The position numbers were made by a program, and so were the translations under genes. Positions 6,473 to 8,316 of a stretch of 8,316 nt of DNA are shown one piece after another; the stretch's first letter is position 1; each line of letters begins with the position of its first letter. The DNA lies in the NCBI GenBank assembly GCA_023301245.1, contig JALZUV010000019.1:1-8316 (forward strand). Reading direction: 5' to 3'. The stretch comes from Rickettsiales bacterium. Its GTDB lineage: Bacteria > Pseudomonadota > Alphaproteobacteria > Rickettsiales > JALZUV01. Under the pieces are notes generated by a model that was given only the letters and a program-made list of their open reading frames with translations, searched no databases and was not told the DNA's origin.

Positions 6473-7234
6473 ATGAGTAAACTAACATTTAAAGGTAGCA
6501 GTGGTGAAACTCTCGCCGCAAAGCTTGATGCGCCAGAGGGAGAAATTCGTGCTTATGCGCTTTTTGCCCATTGCTTTACCTGCACGAAAGATATTTTTGC
6601 CGCCTCTAACATTGCAAAAACACTTAAGGCGCGTGGCATTGCCGTAGTGCGTTTCGATTTTACAGGGTTAGGTTCAAGCGAGGGGGATTTTGCCAATACA
6701 AATTTCTCGTCAAATGTTGAAGATCTTGTTGCTGCCGCCGATTATATGCGTGATGAATTGGAAGCTCCTGCAATTATTATTGGGCACTCTTTAGGCGGAT
6801 CAGCCGTTTTGGCCGCGGCAGGGAAAATATCGGAAGCTAAAGCCGTTGTAACCTTGGGCTCGCCGGCAGATGTCGCGCATGTTGCACATAACTTTCAAAG
6901 CGCCCGCGATGAGATTCTAACGACAGGCGAGGCGGATGTTTGTCTGGTTGGCCGACCCTTCAAAATTAAAAAACAATTTATTGAAGATATAGAAGGCGTG
7001 AAACTCGAAAAGCATGTGCGGAGTTTAGGCAAGGCTCTGCTTGTTTTACATGCTCCTCTAGATCAAACGGTGGGTGTTGAGAATGCAGCACAGATATTTG
7101 GTTGGGCAAAACATCCTAAAAGTTACGTTTCGCTTGATGATGCAGATCATCTTATTTCTCGCAAGGAAGATGCGGAATATGCTGCCAATATCATTGCAAC
7201 TTGGACAGAGAAATATCTAGAAAAACAAGCCTAA
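6473..7234 (+). CDS. Alpha/beta hydrolase of the OsmC-fusion type, hydrolase half only
   Basis: This 253-residue soluble alpha/beta hydrolase has a complete apparent triad: S106 in the nucleophile elbow GHSLGG (104-109), D197 in HAPLDQTV and H226 in LDDADHLIS. The AHCFTCTKD segment (32-40) near the expected oxyanion hole carries a C34-x-x-C37 pair, and FDFTGLGSSEGDF (61-73) follows. This set is typical of the N-terminal half of long (about 400-residue) proteins annotated as bifunctional alpha/beta hydrolase/OsmC. Here the protein ends just after the hydrolase fold and the next gene is not OsmC, so the peroxide- or thiol-active half is absent. The substrate is unknown; an esterase or thioesterase on small acyl compounds is plausible. 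The start is preceded by an AG-rich ribosome binding site (6455-6464). The 19-bp gap to the next gene indicates one operon with the YeeE/YedE permease. The fold is certain; the biological role is not. Confidence 0.85.
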   Translation: MSKLTFKGSSGETLAAKLDAPEGEIRAYALFAHCFTCTKDIFAASNIAKTLKARGIAVVRFDFTGLGSSEGDFANTNFSSNVEDLVAAADYMRDELEAPAIIIGHSLGGSAVLAAAGKISEAKAVVTLGSPADVAHVAHNFQSARDEILTTGEADVCLVGRPFKIKKQFIEDIEGVKLEKHVRSLGKALLVLHAPLDQTVGVENAAQIFGWAKHPKSYVSLDDADHLISRKEDAEYAANIIATWTEKYLEKQA

Positions 7235-7253
7235 TTCTTAAAGAAGCCATTTC

Positions 7254-8249
7254 ATGATTTATGCCGCTATATTCATACTCGCTTTGTTCGCAGGATTTTC
7301 TGTTAGGCGAGCGAGTATATGCCTAGTGCGCGCTACTCACGAAATTGTGGAGCGTAAACCCGCTAAAACCATGTTTTTTGTAATGGAGGCCATGGTGATG
7401 GCTTTGTCTATTACCATCCCTGCTATGTTCTTTTTTCCAGAGCATATCTCCTTAGCTCCATCCTATGAGTTATCTTTATATTTATTCTTAGGGGCGGTCT
7501 TATACGGTGTTGGTGCGGCGATAAATAATGCCTGTGCGCTTGGTACCCTCAACCAGTTGATGAGCGGAAGGGTCGAGTATGTGGCGACTATTTTAGGCGT
7601 AGCGGCTGGTTTCTTTCTGTTCCTAGAGTTGGATTTATTCTTCACGTTACAGAAACTTAAAAGCACTAGCCATGCAGAGCTTAATCTCTTTCTTTTCATT
7701 CCTTTAATGGTTTTAGTTTGGGGGGTGGCGCTCTTTCAAATCATAAAATTCACCAAACGAACCAATGAAAATAAACTCATTAAATTTAAACAATATCTAA
7801 CCTCTCCTGTTGCAAGAGATTTTATCGGCGTCTCAATCTTTGGGTTTTGTAGTGGCGTTATTTATTTGCTCCTTGGTCGTTCATGGGATTACACAAAATT
7901 CATTATGGATATGGCCGAACATGCTTTTGCAGGCGTCACCCCAGATGTTTATGTACTACCTGTTTTAACCACAAGTGTTGCTTTGGTTAGCGGTATGGCT
8001 ATTGCCACCATCCTCTCTAAAAGCTTCAAATTTCAGCGTGGTAACTGGCAATCATTTACCATAAAGTTTCTTGGAGGTGGCTTGATGGGTGTTGCTGTTG
8101 GCTTAATCCCTGGCGGCAATGATACAATTATTCTGCACAGTATCCCTGGTCTAGCCTTTCACGCCCCAGTCGCGCTAATGGTAATGATGATGACAATCGC
8201 CATGGTAATTTTCATTGCAAACATGATGCAAAAAGCTTTCGCAAAATAG
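7254..8249 (+). CDS. YeeE/YedE family membrane protein, putative thiosulfate/sulfur-compound transporter
   Basis: This 331-residue inner-membrane protein has about nine hydrophobic helices (roughly 1-17, 41-62, 73-92, 107-127, 145-165, 190-208, 233-254, 271-287 and 300-322). The paired family signatures are visible: RRASICLVRA near the N terminus (C23) and NNACALGTLNQLMSG (91-105, C94). These match the first two channel cysteines of TsuA/YeeE, which passes thiosulfate along conserved cysteines. In the C-terminal repeat, where a third Cys would be expected, the sequence reads IPGGNDT (285-291). The only other Cys is C199 in GFCSG. No rhodanese or TusA-like domain is fused. AAGAAG (7241-7246) lies 7 bp before the ATG, and the gene starts 19 bp after the hydrolase stop. 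The family is clear; the transported compound is inferred and may differ from thiosulfate given the missing cysteine. Confidence 0.85.
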   Translation: MIYAAIFILALFAGFSVRRASICLVRATHEIVERKPAKTMFFVMEAMVMALSITIPAMFFFPEHISLAPSYELSLYLFLGAVLYGVGAAINNACALGTLNQLMSGRVEYVATILGVAAGFFLFLELDLFFTLQKLKSTSHAELNLFLFIPLMVLVWGVALFQIIKFTKRTNENKLIKFKQYLTSPVARDFIGVSIFGFCSGVIYLLLGRSWDYTKFIMDMAEHAFAGVTPDVYVLPVLTTSVALVSGMAIATILSKSFKFQRGNWQSFTIKFLGGGLMGVAVGLIPGGNDTIILHSIPGLAFHAPVALMVMMMTIAMVIFIANMMQKAFAK

Positions 8250-8316
8250 CTTCAAGCTGAAATAAATAACCTATTGAATAAATTCCAAGTGTTTAGAGTA
8301 GGTGTTAGGCTTTAAT

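Overview
The window is a compact, moderately AT-rich stretch of a Gram-negative bacterial chromosome with seven complete protein genes. It contains no RNA genes, mobile elements or CRISPR array. A DUF2282/bufferin-type secreted peptide, a DoxX membrane protein, a classical glutathione reductase and KatG together suggest a proteobacterium. The alphaproteobacterial flavour of the reductase and hydrolase is an impression only, and no genus can be named.

Layout: (1) 1-209 is a leader without a credible gene. (2) 210-1745 (+) encodes a membrane-anchored, glutaminase-less FMN glutamate-synthase-like protein. It converges on (3) 1830-2108 (-), a bufferin-type (BufA1/DUF2282) precursor. One perfect hairpin at 1770-1807 can terminate both. 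(4) 2109-2237 is a divergent promoter region between the bufferin gene and (5) doxX, 2238-2672 (+), which ends in a strong hairpin. (6) gor (2749-4140) and katG (4200-6395) are probably co-transcribed, and a GGAA-loop hairpin follows katG. (7) An alpha/beta hydrolase (6473-7234) and a YeeE/YedE-type sulfur transporter homologue (7254-8249) are 19 bp apart and form a second likely operon. The last 67 bp hold no gene that I can see.

Functionally the window reads as a redox, thiol and metal defence neighbourhood. A periplasmic copper-buffering peptide and a DoxX partner sit beside cytoplasmic glutathione recycling (Gor), peroxide removal (KatG), a hydrolase whose relatives are usually fused to an OsmC domain, and a predicted thiosulfate/sulfur-compound permease. 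A shared stress role is inference from gene order, since no regulator gene lies in the window.

The points most worth a second look are these. The bufferin precursor has no maturation enzymes (BufB/BufC) beside it. A perfect dyad abuts the doxX -10 box. The GltS-like protein keeps the 3Fe-4S cysteines but lacks the glutaminase. The hydrolase lacks OsmC and is paired with a YeeE protein that appears to lack the third conserved cysteine.
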